Part shown: positions 42,964-54,265 of the stretch, in pieces
Layout of the letters: each line of letters starts with the position of its first letter
How positions within the stretch are numbered: position 1 is the first letter of the stretch
NCBI RefSeq assembly: GCF_023954335.1
Contig: NZ_JAMLIE010000003.1
Location: forward strand, 297,001-361,000
DNA from: Aquamicrobium sp.
GTDB lineage: Bacteria > Pseudomonadota > Alphaproteobacteria > Rhizobiales > Rhizobiaceae
Length of the DNA stretch: 64,000 nucleotides
Direction of reading: 5' to 3'
Notes under the pieces: generated by a model
The model's database searches: none
What the model saw: the letters and a program-made list of their open reading frames with translations, nothing else
Told to the model about the DNA's origin: nothing
Position numbers and translations under genes: made by a program

Positions 42964-44340
42964 GTGAACACCACGATCGTTGCCGGATTGCTGCTGGTTC
43001 TTCTCGCCTTCGCCTATCAGACGGGATGGTCGCGCAGCACCCGCCTGGCGCCTGCAGACGGAGGGCGGCTGCATTCGCGCCCCGTCTATCACGGGGCGCT
43101 GGTGGCCATCTGGGCGCTTGCGCCTGCTCTTCTCATCCTCGCTCTGTGGGCCCTGTTCTCCGAGACAGCGAGCCGGGCGTGGATCATCGCCCAGCTTCCG
43201 CCCGAGATCGCCGCGCTCCAGGGCGTCGATCTCGAGGACGCCATCCGCCGCGTGCGCCAGATCGCCTCGGGCTTCGGCGTCGCCGGCGAGACCGCCCCTT
43301 ACGAGAACAGCGCCGCGCAGGCGCTGGTCGAGTTCAACCTCCTGACCTTCGCCGCCGCGATCGCGGCGGCGGCCGGCACCGGCGCGATCGCGCTGTGGTT
43401 CGCGCGCGGCCGCATCACGCCGCGGCTTCGCGCCCGCAACGAGGTCGAGACGGTCGTGCGCCTCGCCATGATCGCCTGCTCGGTCGTCGCCATCATGACC
43501 ACGGCCGGCATCGTCGCCTCGCTGCTCGCCGAGGCCGTGCGCTTCTTCACCTTCGTCAACCCGGTCGACTTCTTCTTCGGCACGGTCTGGCGTCCCGGCT
43601 TTTCGTCAACAGGCACCGGCGCGGGCGGCCAGTACGGCCTCCTGCCGCTCCTGTGGGGGACGCTGATGGTCGCCTCGATCGCCATGCTGGTCTCGCTGCC
43701 CATCGGCCTAATGACCGCGATCTACCTGTCGCAATATGCCAGCCCCAGGGTGCGCGACACGGTCAAGCCGATCGTCGAGATCCTCGCCGGCATCCCGACC
43801 ATCGTCTACGGCTTCTTCGCCCTCGTCACCGTCGGCCCGTTCCTGTCCTCGGTCGGCCAGGCCGTCGGCCTCGACATCCGCGCCATCAGCGCCCTGACCG
43901 CCGGCTCGGTCATGGGCATCATGATCATCCCCTTCATCTCCTCGCTGTCGGACGACATCATCCGCCAGGTGCCGAAGGGTCTGCGCGACGGCTCGCTCGG
44001 CCTCGGCGCGACGCAGTCGGAGACGATCAGGCGCGTCATCCTGCCGGCGGCGCTGCCCGGCATCGTCGGCGCGTTCCTGCTCGCCGTCAGCCGCGCCATC
44101 GGCGAGACCATGATCGTGGTCCTCGCCGCCGGCAACAGCCCGTTCCTGCGCCTGAACCCCGGCGAGCCGGTCTCGACCGTCACCGTCACCATCGTCAACC
44201 AGCTCACCGGCGACACCGACTTCGCCTCGCCGCAATCGCTGGTCGCCTTCGCGCTGGGCCTGACGCTCTTCGCGATGACCCTCGTCCTCAACGTCGCCGC
44301 CCTCTACATCGTGCGCCGCTACAGGGAGCAGTACGAATGA
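42964..44340 (+). CDS. pstC: phosphate ABC transporter, permease PstC
   Basis: 458 residues, the long alphaproteobacterial PstC with an extra N-terminal membrane and periplasmic part (about 1-170). The conserved ABC permease domain follows (YGLLPLLWGTLMVASIAMLV onward, with the EAA-like LSLGATQSETIRRVILP region seen as LGLGATQSETIR). I chose GTG 42964 because the hydrophobic N terminus begins there and a GGGGA site lies upstream; an ATG at 42907 is in frame but less likely. The stop overlaps the pstA start. Confidence 0.9.
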   Translation: MNTTIVAGLLLVLLAFAYQTGWSRSTRLAPADGGRLHSRPVYHGALVAIWALAPALLILALWALFSETASRAWIIAQLPPEIAALQGVDLEDAIRRVRQIASGFGVAGETAPYENSAAQALVEFNLLTFAAAIAAAAGTGAIALWFARGRITPRLRARNEVETVVRLAMIACSVVAIMTTAGIVASLLAEAVRFFTFVNPVDFFFGTVWRPGFSSTGTGAGGQYGLLPLLWGTLMVASIAMLVSLPIGLMTAIYLSQYASPRVRDTVKPIVEILAGIPTIVYGFFALVTVGPFLSSVGQAVGLDIRAISALTAGSVMGIMIIPFISSLSDDIIRQVPKGLRDGSLGLGATQSETIRRVILPAALPGIVGAFLLAVSRAIGETMIVVLAAGNSPFLRLNPGEPVSTVTVTIVNQLTGDTDFASPQSLVAFALGLTLFAMTLVLNVAALYIVRRYREQYE

Positions 44341-45671
44341 CCTCCGAAGAACGGCTCGCGCTCATCCGCGCCGGCCTCTCCTCCCGCCACGCCCGCGAGA
44401 GAAGGTTCCGCTTCTACGGCCTCGCGGCCATCGCCGCCGCGCTCGGCGCCGTCGTCATCCTGTTCGGCATGATCCTCGCCAAGGGCCTGCCGGCCTTCAC
44501 CCAGGCCACGCTGACGCTCGACGTCGCCTTCGACCCCGCGATCGTCAAGGTCGAGGACAAGCCGCGGCAGCGCGAGGGCCAGTCGCCGGCCGATTACCGG
44601 CAGGAGCTGCTCGCCTGGGAGCGCAAGGTGACGATGCTGAACTGGAACCGCGTCGTCGAAGAGGCGGTGCGCGCGGCCGCCCCCGGCACCGAGGCCGATT
44701 CCCGCCAGCTCCTGTCGATCGTCGAGACCAACGCCCGCTTCCAGCTTCGCGACCTCTTCGTCGCCGATCCCTCGCTGCTCGGCAAGACGGTCGCGGTGAA
44801 GATGCTCGCCTCGGCCAATGCCGACAACTGGCTGAAGGGCAACATCGACCGCTCGCTGCCCGACGCCCAGCAGCAGCTTTCGGCCCCCGCCCGGGCGCTG
44901 GCCGACGAGCTGCGCGAGAAGGGCAACATCGACTTCGCCTTCGCCTGGCACATCTTCACCAACACCGATTCGCGCTCCGCCCCCGCCTCGGCCGGCCTCG
45001 CCGGCGCCTTCGTCGGCTCGCTCTACATGATGCTGGTGGTGATCGTGCTCGCCGTACCGATCGGCGTGATGAGCGCGGTCTATCTCGAGGAGTTCGCGCC
45101 GAAGAACCGCTTCACCGACCTCATCGAGGTCAACATCAACAACCTCGCGGCCGTGCCGTCCATCGTCTTCGGCCTGCTCGGCGCGGCGGTGTTCATTAAC
45201 TACTTCCGCCTGCCGCTGTCGGCCCCGCTGGTCGGCGGCCTGGTGCTGACGCTGATGACGCTGCCGACCATCATCATCGCCACCCGCTCGGCGCTGCGCG
45301 CGGTCTCGCCCTCGCTCAGGCAGGCCGCGCTCGGCCTCGGCGCGTCGAAGACGCAGACCGTGTTCCACCACGTCTTGCCCGTCACCTATCCCGGCATCCT
45401 GACCGCGACCATCATCGGCGTCGCCCAGGCGCTGGGCGAGACTGCGCCGCTGCTGCTCATCGGGATGAACGCCTTCGTCGCCCAGGTGCCGGGCACGCCG
45501 CTCGACCAGTCCACCGCCCTGCCGGTGCAGATCTATCTGTGGCAGGGCAACGAGAACCGCAACTTCTTCGAGGCGCGCACCTCGGCGGCGATCATCGTCC
45601 TGCTCGGCCTGATGCTGACGCTGAACGCCATCGCCATCTTCCTGCGCACGCGGCTGGAGAAGCGCGCATGA
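44337..45671 (+). CDS. pstA: phosphate ABC transporter, permease PstA
   Basis: 444 residues, again longer than the E. coli protein because of an approximately 150-residue periplasmic insert after the first membrane helix (about 30-50). The permease core has SLYMMLVVIVLAVPIGVMSAVYLEEFAPKN and the EAA loop with LGLGASKTQTVFHHVLP. It pairs with PstC in the inner membrane. ATGA overlaps join it to pstC and pstB. Confidence 0.92.
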   Translation: MTSEERLALIRAGLSSRHARERRFRFYGLAAIAAALGAVVILFGMILAKGLPAFTQATLTLDVAFDPAIVKVEDKPRQREGQSPADYRQELLAWERKVTMLNWNRVVEEAVRAAAPGTEADSRQLLSIVETNARFQLRDLFVADPSLLGKTVAVKMLASANADNWLKGNIDRSLPDAQQQLSAPARALADELREKGNIDFAFAWHIFTNTDSRSAPASAGLAGAFVGSLYMMLVVIVLAVPIGVMSAVYLEEFAPKNRFTDLIEVNINNLAAVPSIVFGLLGAAVFINYFRLPLSAPLVGGLVLTLMTLPTIIIATRSALRAVSPSLRQAALGLGASKTQTVFHHVLPVTYPGILTATIIGVAQALGETAPLLLIGMNAFVAQVPGTPLDQSTALPVQIYLWQGNENRNFFEARTSAAIIVLLGLMLTLNAIAIFLRTRLEKRA

Positions 45672-46546
45672 CCACGAACACCGGAACGGAGGCTATCGCC
45701 ATGCACATGCCGGCCGAGAAGATCGTCCCTCAATCGGACCTCTACACCATGAAGTCGTCCACCATCCGCACGCCCGACGCAGACATGCGCCCGGCCCGCA
45801 TCACCGCCCGCGAGGTCGGCGTCTTCTACGGCCCGAAGCAGGCGCTGTTCGACGTGTCGATCGACATCCCGGAAAAGGCCGTCACCGCCTTCATCGGCCC
45901 CTCGGGCTGCGGCAAGTCGACCTTCCTGCGCTGCCTCAACCGCATGAACGACACCATCGAGGGCTGCCGCGTCACCGGCACGATCCGCCTCGACGGCTCC
46001 GACATCGCCGACCCGGCGCTCGACCCCGTGGAGCTGCGCGCCCGCGTCGGCATGGTGTTCCAGAAGGCGAACCCGTTCCCCAAATCGATCTACGAGAACG
46101 TCTCCTACGGCCCGCGCATCCACGGCCTCGCCCGCGCCCGCGCCGACCTCGACGCCATCGTCGAGTCGAGCCTCCAGAAGGCCGGCCTGTGGAACGAGGT
46201 CAAGGACCGGCTGAACGAGCCGGGCACCGGCCTTTCCGGCGGCCAGCAGCAGCGCCTGTGCATCGCCCGCGCCATCGCCGTCTCGCCGGAGGTGATCCTG
46301 ATGGACGAGCCGTGCTCGGCGCTCGACCCCATCGCCACAGCCCGCATCGAGGAGCTGATCGACGAACTGAAGCAGAACTTCACCATCGTCATCGTCACCC
46401 ACTCCATGCAGCAGGCCGCGCGCGTATCGCAGCGCACCGCCTTCTTCCATCTCGGCAATCTCGTCGAGGAAGGCCCGACCGACATGATCTTCACCGGCCC
46501 GCTGGAAAAGCGGACGCAAGACTACATCACCGGCCGCTTCGGCTAG
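45668..46546 (+). CDS. pstB: phosphate ABC transporter, ATP-binding protein
   Basis: 292 residues. Walker A GPSGCGKST, Q-loop VFQKANPFPKSIYENV (typical of PstB), signature LSGGQQQRLCIARA, and Walker B ILMDEPCSALDP. The N terminus carries about 45 extra residues before the ABC domain. It energises phosphate import and also signals to PhoR through PhoU. Confidence 0.95.
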   Translation: MTTNTGTEAIAMHMPAEKIVPQSDLYTMKSSTIRTPDADMRPARITAREVGVFYGPKQALFDVSIDIPEKAVTAFIGPSGCGKSTFLRCLNRMNDTIEGCRVTGTIRLDGSDIADPALDPVELRARVGMVFQKANPFPKSIYENVSYGPRIHGLARARADLDAIVESSLQKAGLWNEVKDRLNEPGTGLSGGQQQRLCIARAIAVSPEVILMDEPCSALDPIATARIEELIDELKQNFTIVIVTHSMQQAARVSQRTAFFHLGNLVEEGPTDMIFTGPLEKRTQDYITGRFG

Positions 46547-46557
46547 GAGGCACGACC

Positions 46558-47265
46558 ATGGGGCAGCACACCGTCACATCCTTCGACGAGGACCTCGACG
46601 CCATCGACCGGCTGATCCACGACATGGGCGATCTGGCCGACGCGATGGTCGCGGCGTCCGCCCGCTCGCTGGTCACGTCCGACACGGCGCTGGCGCAGCG
46701 CGTCATCTCCGACGACGCGGTGATGGACGCGCGCCAGCGCGAGCTGGACGACCGCGCCATCACGCTGATCGCCAAGCGCCAGCCCGTGGCGCAGGATCTG
46801 CGCTCGGTCGTCGGCGCGATCCGCATGGCCGCCGATCTCGAGCGCATCGGCGACCTCGCCAAGAACATCGCCAAGCGCGTCGGCGCCGTCGGCGAGAACG
46901 CCACCCCGCGCGAGCTCTCGCACTCGATCGAAACCATGGCGCAGGCCGTGATCGCCCAGATCGACCGCGCCATCGCCCGCTACGAGGCACGCGACCACGA
47001 GGGCCTTGCCCGGCTGCGCGACGAGGACGAGAAGATCGACGTCCAGTACACGGCCGTGTTCCGCGAGCTCCTGACCTACATGATGGAGGACCCGCGCAAC
47101 ATCACCGCCTGCACGCATCTGCTGTTCTGTGCCAAGAACCTCGAGCGCATCGGCGATCATGTGACGAACATCGCCGAAAACGCCTATTATGTGCTGACCG
47201 GCCACCAGCTGCCGCTGAACAGGCCGAAAGCAGACGAGACGGTGATGGCGGTACGGCCGAAGTGA
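46558..47265 (+). CDS. phoU: phosphate signalling regulator PhoU
   Basis: 235 residues, two PhoU helical-bundle repeats. Each repeat has the metal-binding E/D-x3-D style motif (DLERIGDLAKNIAKR and NLERIGDHVTNIAEN). PhoU links PstSCAB activity to the PhoR kinase and shuts down the Pho regulon when phosphate is plentiful. An AGGAGG site precedes the ATG, 11 bases after pstB. Confidence 0.95.
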   Translation: MGQHTVTSFDEDLDAIDRLIHDMGDLADAMVAASARSLVTSDTALAQRVISDDAVMDARQRELDDRAITLIAKRQPVAQDLRSVVGAIRMAADLERIGDLAKNIAKRVGAVGENATPRELSHSIETMAQAVIAQIDRAIARYEARDHEGLARLRDEDEKIDVQYTAVFRELLTYMMEDPRNITACTHLLFCAKNLERIGDHVTNIAENAYYVLTGHQLPLNRPKADETVMAVRPK

Positions 47266-47287
47266 CGGGCCCCGCAGGAAGCAGGAC

Positions 47288-47977
47288 ATGATCGCTCCGA
47301 AAATCATGGTGGTGGAGGACGAGGAGCCGCTCGGCGTCCTCCTGTGCTACAATATGGAAGCCGAGGGATACCAGGTCGAGGTGGTGACGCGCGGCGACGA
47401 GGCCGAGATGCGCCTGCGCGAGACCGTGCCGGACCTTCTCGTGCTCGACTGGATGGTGCCGGCCGTCTCCGGCATCGAACTGTGCCGCCGCCTGCGCCTG
47501 CGCGCCGAGACCGAGCGGCTGCCGATCATCATGCTCACCGCCCGCGGCGAGGAGACCGACCGCGTGCGCGGTCTGACGACCGGGGCGGACGACTATCTCG
47601 TCAAGCCGTTCTCGATGCCCGAATTCGTCGCGCGGGTGCGCGCGCTGCTGCGCCGCGCCAAGCCCGAGGTGCTGTCCTCGGTGCTCAAGGTCGACGACCT
47701 CGTCCTCGATCGCGAGACGCACCGCGTCCATCGCGGCGAGGCGGAACTGAAGCTCGGCCCCACCGAGTTCCGCCTGCTCGAGTTCCTGATGCAGCATCCC
47801 GGCCGCGTCTTCTCGCGCGGGCAGCTTCTCGACAATGTCTGGGGCGAGACGCTCTATATCGACGAGCGCACCGTCGACGTCCATGTCGGGCGGCTGCGCA
47901 AGGCGGTCAATCTCGACGGCCTGCCCGACGTGATCCGCACCATCCGCGGCGCCGGCTACGCCATCCGCGAGATCTGA
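47288..47977 (+). CDS. phoB: phosphate regulon response regulator PhoB
   Basis: 229 residues. The receiver domain has the acidic pair VEDEE, phospho-Asp in LLVLDWMVPAVSG, and Lys in YLVKPFSMPEF. The winged-helix output domain ends in ERTVDVHVGRLRKAVN and TIRGAGYAI. It binds Pho boxes such as the one upstream of pstS, so the operon is autoregulated. No phoR gene lies within this cluster, unlike the usual rhizobial phoR-pst order. Confidence 0.94.
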   Translation: MIAPKIMVVEDEEPLGVLLCYNMEAEGYQVEVVTRGDEAEMRLRETVPDLLVLDWMVPAVSGIELCRRLRLRAETERLPIIMLTARGEETDRVRGLTTGADDYLVKPFSMPEFVARVRALLRRAKPEVLSSVLKVDDLVLDRETHRVHRGEAELKLGPTEFRLLEFLMQHPGRVFSRGQLLDNVWGETLYIDERTVDVHVGRLRKAVNLDGLPDVIRTIRGAGYAIREI

Positions 47978-48147
47978 GCGCGCCGGCAGGTCCGATCGTT
48001 CCGCCCCCATCGTTCCGGCACCGTATCGACGCCGCGTTTCCATGCCGCGCGGCGTCAATCACAATTTGGCCGAACTCGGCTGTGCTGATAAAAGGATGCC
48101 CGCGAACCGCGATCGGAGAGGATCGCGGACCAACCACAGGCAACCCG

Positions 48148-49107
48148 ATGAAGAGACCAGACATGTTTTTGCGTTTTCTGCTGATCGGCGCCCTCGCCTT
48201 GCCGCTTGCGCTCGCCGCCGGCACGGCCGCGCGCGCGCAGGCCACCGATCCGCGCGTCGCCCAGCTCGAGGAGCAGGTGCGCCAGCTGAACGGCCTCGTC
48301 GAGGAGCTGAACTTCCAGCTCCTCCAGATGCAGGACCAGCTTCGCCGCATGCAGGAGGACAACGAGCTGCGCTTCCAGGAACTGGAGGAACGCCGCTCGG
48401 ATGCGTCGGGCGCACAGCGCCCGCGCGACCATGCCGCGACCACCCCGCCGCCTGCCGCCAACGCACCCCCGCCGACGGGAAGCGGCGACGACGAGTTCTA
48501 TGCCGCCGAAGAAGCCGTGACCGGCGGCGGCGCGCAGGTGCGCGGCGAGCCGCCGCGCAATCTCGGCAGCATCACCTTCGACGCCGACGGATCGCCGCGC
48601 GTCGCCATGCCGGCCGAGCAGCCCCCCGTTGGCCAACCCCCTGCCGGGCAGGTTCCGGTGGGACAGACGCAGGCCGCGCCGGCGCAGGACGGAACCACGG
48701 TCGCGGCGCTGCCGCCGCGCGGTGACGACGATGACGAGCTCTACCGCAACGCCTACGAATTCGTCCTGTCGGGCGACTACGGCACGGCCGAGGCCGGCTT
48801 CCGCGACCTGATCGCGCGCTTTCCCGACAGCGAGCATGCGGCGGACGCGCATTTCTGGCTCGGCGAATCGCTGCTCGCCCAGCAGAAGCCGCGCGAGGCG
48901 GCCGAGATCTTCCTCGCGGCCAGCCGCGACTTCCCGCAGGCGCGCAAGGCGCCCGACACGCTGTTCAAGCTCGGCGTCTCGCTCGTCGCCATGAACCAGC
49001 GCGACGTCGCCTGCGCCACCTTCACCGAAGTCCTGCAGCGCTACCCGCAGGCCAGCGCCGCGCTCACCGAGCGCGTGAAGCAGGAACAGGCCGCGGCCTC
49101 CTGCTGA
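48148..49107 (+). CDS. ybgF: Tol-Pal system protein YbgF/CpoB
   Basis: 319 residues. A signal peptide (about 1-30, ending AARAQA) leads to a short coiled coil (about 35-80, VAQLEEQVRQLNGLVEELNF), a Pro/Gly/Gln-rich linker (about 90-195) and a C-terminal TPR domain (DDELYRNAYEFVLSGDYGTAEAGF, AADAHFWLGESLLAQ). In other bacteria it helps coordinate peptidoglycan synthesis with outer membrane constriction. It heads a ybgF-tilS-ftsH-glmM row; the tol and pal genes that usually precede it are not here. Confidence 0.9.
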   Translation: MKRPDMFLRFLLIGALALPLALAAGTAARAQATDPRVAQLEEQVRQLNGLVEELNFQLLQMQDQLRRMQEDNELRFQELEERRSDASGAQRPRDHAATTPPPAANAPPPTGSGDDEFYAAEEAVTGGGAQVRGEPPRNLGSITFDADGSPRVAMPAEQPPVGQPPAGQVPVGQTQAAPAQDGTTVAALPPRGDDDDELYRNAYEFVLSGDYGTAEAGFRDLIARFPDSEHAADAHFWLGESLLAQQKPREAAEIFLAASRDFPQARKAPDTLFKLGVSLVAMNQRDVACATFTEVLQRYPQASAALTERVKQEQAAASC

Positions 49108-49136
49108 CGCTAGACGGGGGTCCCGGGACGACCGCG

Positions 49137-50498
49137 GTGGACCTCGACCCGCTTTCCCTTTTTCGCGATCTGGACGCCGGCGCCGTGCTGGCCGTCGCCG
49201 TTTCCGGCGGCAGCGATTCGCTGGCGCTCCTCCTCCTTGGCCACGACTTCGTCCGCCGCCATCGCCCGGCGCTGCGGCTGACCGCCGTCACCGTCGATCA
49301 CGGCCTGCGCCCCGAATCCGCCGCCGAGGCGGCATGGGTCGCCGCCTTCTGCCGCCAGCGCGGCATCGCCCACGAGACGGTGGTCTGGCAGGGCGACAAG
49401 CCGGAAACCGGCCTCGCCGCCGCCGCGCGCGAGGCGCGCTACCGGCTCCTCGCCGATGCCGCGCAACGCGCCGGCGCATCCACTATCCTCGCCGGCCACA
49501 CGCTCGACGATCAGGCCGAGACGCTCGCGATGCGCGCGGCGCGGGCAGAAGGCGCGGGCCAGGTGGGTGCAGGGCTGGCCGGCATGGCGCGGGCGACGCT
49601 TTTCGACGGCCGTGTCTGGATCGCCCGGCCGCTGCTGAGGACTCGCCGGCAGGCACTGCGCGACTGGCTTGGCCGGCGCGGCGTCGAATGGATCGACGAC
49701 CCCTCCAACGACAATCCCGCCTATGAGCGGGTCCGGGTGCGCAAGGCGCTCGCCCATGCCGAGGTCGAAACGCTGGGCGCGGAGGCCCGCCGGCAGGCCC
49801 TTGCCCGGCAGGCGCTGGCCGAGCGCGCGGCGGCATGGATCGGGCGCTTCGCCAGCCGCCCGGCGCCGGGGCTGCTGCGGCTCGATCCCGCCTTCGCCGA
49901 TGACGACGACGACGCGCGCGAAGCGGCGATCCTCGCGCTGCGCGCCTTGCTGGCCACTGCCGGCGGCACGCCCCGCCTGCCCGACCGCGCGCGCGTCGAA
50001 ACCCTTCTGCGCCGGCTGGCCGACGGCGCGCCGATGCGGGCCACTTTGTCGCGCGCCGCCGTCGATACGCGCCGCGCCGGCGTCTTCCTGCGCCGCGAGG
50101 CGCGCAACCTGCCCTTCGTGCCGCTCGGCGCCGGGCCGGTCCTGTGGGACGGCAGGCTGCGCGCAACCGCCGCACCGGGCGCGCACGATCTGCATATCGG
50201 CCCGCTCGGCCACGACGGCGCGGCACGGTTTCCGGCGGAAACGCAAGCCGGGGTCCCGCCTGCGCTCGTCCGCGCCGCATGGGCGGCGGAGCCGGCGCTT
50301 TACTCCGGCAGAACTCTGATCGGGCCGCTCCTCGCCCCGGCCGCCGCCGGCGACAGCGTCCCGGCCTCGCCCACTGCGGCGCCTTTCGCGCGCTTCCTGA
50401 CGGGTTTCGACCGGCCGCTGGCCGCCGCGCTTCAACGCCTTGCCGGCGCGCCGGCCCTGCCCTCGCCGCCTTGGCCGGAACACATTGGTCCCGGATAG
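49137..50498 (+). CDS. tilS: tRNA(Ile)-lysidine synthetase
   Basis: 453 residues, starting at GTG. The ATP PP-loop SGGSDSLALL is at about residues 24-33, and the N-terminal catalytic domain has TVDHGLRPES, GHTLDDQAET and NDNPAYERVRVR. The enzyme modifies the wobble base of tRNA-Ile(CAU) so that it reads AUA; it is essential. The C-terminal part is poorly conserved and Ala/Pro-rich, as often in rhizobia. Confidence 0.93.
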   Translation: MDLDPLSLFRDLDAGAVLAVAVSGGSDSLALLLLGHDFVRRHRPALRLTAVTVDHGLRPESAAEAAWVAAFCRQRGIAHETVVWQGDKPETGLAAAAREARYRLLADAAQRAGASTILAGHTLDDQAETLAMRAARAEGAGQVGAGLAGMARATLFDGRVWIARPLLRTRRQALRDWLGRRGVEWIDDPSNDNPAYERVRVRKALAHAEVETLGAEARRQALARQALAERAAAWIGRFASRPAPGLLRLDPAFADDDDDAREAAILALRALLATAGGTPRLPDRARVETLLRRLADGAPMRATLSRAAVDTRRAGVFLRREARNLPFVPLGAGPVLWDGRLRATAAPGAHDLHIGPLGHDGAARFPAETQAGVPPALVRAAWAAEPALYSGRTLIGPLLAPAAAGDSVPASPTAAPFARFLTGFDRPLAAALQRLAGAPALPSPPWPEHIGPG

Positions 50499-50641
50499 AT
50501 CGGCATCGACGCTTAACTGAAAAAGGCGGCCGCGCTTGGCAAGACCCCATGGGCTGCCTATGTTAGGGACCGCACCTCGCACATTCGGAAAGCCGCGCCC
50601 CGGCAAGGACAGAATTCCCCCGGGCGCCAACGGGAAACACG

Positions 50642-52582
<1,941 letters not shown>

Positions 52583-52603
52583 GGAGTGGTCCGCGCAGCG
52601 GTG

Positions 52604-52625
52604 AAAAGCCAACGATTTGGCTTTT
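52604..52625 (+). terminator. terminator after ftsH
   Basis: AAAAGCCAA, a four-base loop, TTGGCTTTT, a perfect stem 22 bases after the ftsH stop, ending in a T-run. Confidence 0.8.
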
Positions 52626-52900
52626 CGAGCGGCGAACGCCCGGAGCCGTAGCGGAGGGCCGGCAGGCGGTTCATGCCGGCCGCGCCGCCGTGCCAACCAC
52701 GCCTTTATCTTCCGCCGTCGCCCTCCGGGCGGCGGCGTTTCTCCACCAAGGCGCAGCCGCGCAAAGCATCGCGGCACGATTTCGCCCGGATACAACGGCA
52801 AAAACCCGGTCCGGCGTAACATTTGCTTATACATTGTGATGCCATACCTTCGATTATCTATGGCATTTCTCAGTCGGGCGACGGGAACAGAGCTGTCACG
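52626..52900. other. ftsH-glmM intergenic region
   Basis: No gene is recognised. The region ends with an AT-richer patch (TAACATTTGCTTATACATTG near 52818-52837) that may contain the glmM promoter. Short open frames here lack family character. Confidence 0.45.
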
Positions 52901-54256
52901 ATGAGCAGGAAATATTTCGGGACCGACGGCATCCGGGGACGGGCCAACCGCTATCCGATGACCGCGGAAGTCGCCTTGCGCGTCGGCATGGCCGTGGGCA
53001 TGTCCTTCCAGCGCGGCAGCCACCGCCATCGCGTCGTCCTCGGCAAGGACACGCGGCTTTCCGGCTACATGATCGAGAACGCCATGGTCGCCGGCTTCTG
53101 CGCCGCCGGCATGGACGTCTTCCTGCTCGGCCCGATCCCGACGCCCGGCGTCGCCATGCTGGTGCGCTCGCTACGCGCCGACATCGGTGTGATGATCTCC
53201 GCCTCGCACAACCCCTATTACGACAACGGCATCAAGCTGTTCGGCCCCGACGGCTACAAGCTCAGCGACGAGATCGAGCGGCGCATCGAGCAGCTCCTCG
53301 ACCGCGACGTCGACATCGCGCTCGCCGACGCCGAGGCCCTCGGCCGCGCCAAGCGCATCGACGGCGTCCACGACCGCTATGTCGAGTTCGCCAAGCGCAC
53401 GCTGTCGCGCTCGATGTCGCTTTCGGGCCTGCGCATCGTGGTCGACTGCGCCAACGGCGCCGCCTACAAGGTGGCGCCTGCCGCCCTGTGGGAGCTCGGC
53501 GCCGAGGTCATCACCATCAACAACGAGCCGAACGGCCTCAACATCAACGAGGATTGCGGCTCAACCCACCCGCTCGGCCTCGCCAAGAAGGTCCACGAGG
53601 TGCGCGCCGACGTCGGCATCGCCCTCGACGGCGACGGCGACCGCGTCACCATCGTCGACGAGACCGGCACGGTCGTCGACGGTGACCAGGTCATGGCGCT
53701 GATCGCCGAATCCTGGCAGCAGAACGGCCGCCTGAGCGGCGGCGGGCTGGTCGCCACCATCATGTCCAACCTCGGGCTGGAGCGCCACATGGCCGGCCTC
53801 GGCCTGTCGCTGGAGCGCACCAAGGTCGGCGACCGCTACGTGGTCGAGCGCATGCGCGAGGGCGGCTTCAACGTCGGCGGCGAGCAGTCGGGCCACATCG
53901 TGCTGTCCGACTTCTCGACCACCGGCGACGGGCTGGTCTCGGCGCTTCAGGTGCTGGCCTGCATCAAGCGCGCCGGCAAGCCGGCGAGCGAGGTCTGCCG
54001 CCGCTTCGAGCCGGTGCCGCAGGTGCTGAAGAACGTGCGTTTCTCCGGCGGCGCGCCGCTGGAGGACGAGACCGTCAAGCAGGCGATCGAGGACTGGCGC
54101 TCGAAGCTCGGCCGGAACGGCCGCGTCGTCATTCGCCCCTCCGGCACCGAGCCGCTGATCCGGGTGATGGCCGAGGCCGACGACCGCATCCTGGTCGAGC
54201 AGGCCGTCGACGGGATCGTGGACGTCATCGCCTCCTCGGCACGCTCCGCCGCCTGA
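52901..54256 (+). CDS. glmM: phosphoglucosamine mutase
   Basis: 451 residues. It converts glucosamine-6-phosphate to glucosamine-1-phosphate for peptidoglycan and lipopolysaccharide precursors. The opening RKYFGTDGIRGRAN, the phospho-Ser loop MISASHNPYYDNGIK, the metal loop ALDGDGDRV and the sugar loop GGEQSGHIVL are all present, as is the phosphate-binding IRPSGTEPLIRVM. I chose ATG 52901 because the family N terminus starts there. Confidence 0.96.
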   Translation: MSRKYFGTDGIRGRANRYPMTAEVALRVGMAVGMSFQRGSHRHRVVLGKDTRLSGYMIENAMVAGFCAAGMDVFLLGPIPTPGVAMLVRSLRADIGVMISASHNPYYDNGIKLFGPDGYKLSDEIERRIEQLLDRDVDIALADAEALGRAKRIDGVHDRYVEFAKRTLSRSMSLSGLRIVVDCANGAAYKVAPAALWELGAEVITINNEPNGLNINEDCGSTHPLGLAKKVHEVRADVGIALDGDGDRVTIVDETGTVVDGDQVMALIAESWQQNGRLSGGGLVATIMSNLGLERHMAGLGLSLERTKVGDRYVVERMREGGFNVGGEQSGHIVLSDFSTTGDGLVSALQVLACIKRAGKPASEVCRRFEPVPQVLKNVRFSGGAPLEDETVKQAIEDWRSKLGRNGRVVIRPSGTEPLIRVMAEADDRILVEQAVDGIVDVIASSARSAA

Positions 54257-54265
54257 CTCCGGCAA

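Noticed and set aside
42948..45671. 907-codon plus-strand frame covering pstC and pstA
   Set aside because: Its first part is a shadow of pstC; only the segment from 44337 on is the real pstA gene.
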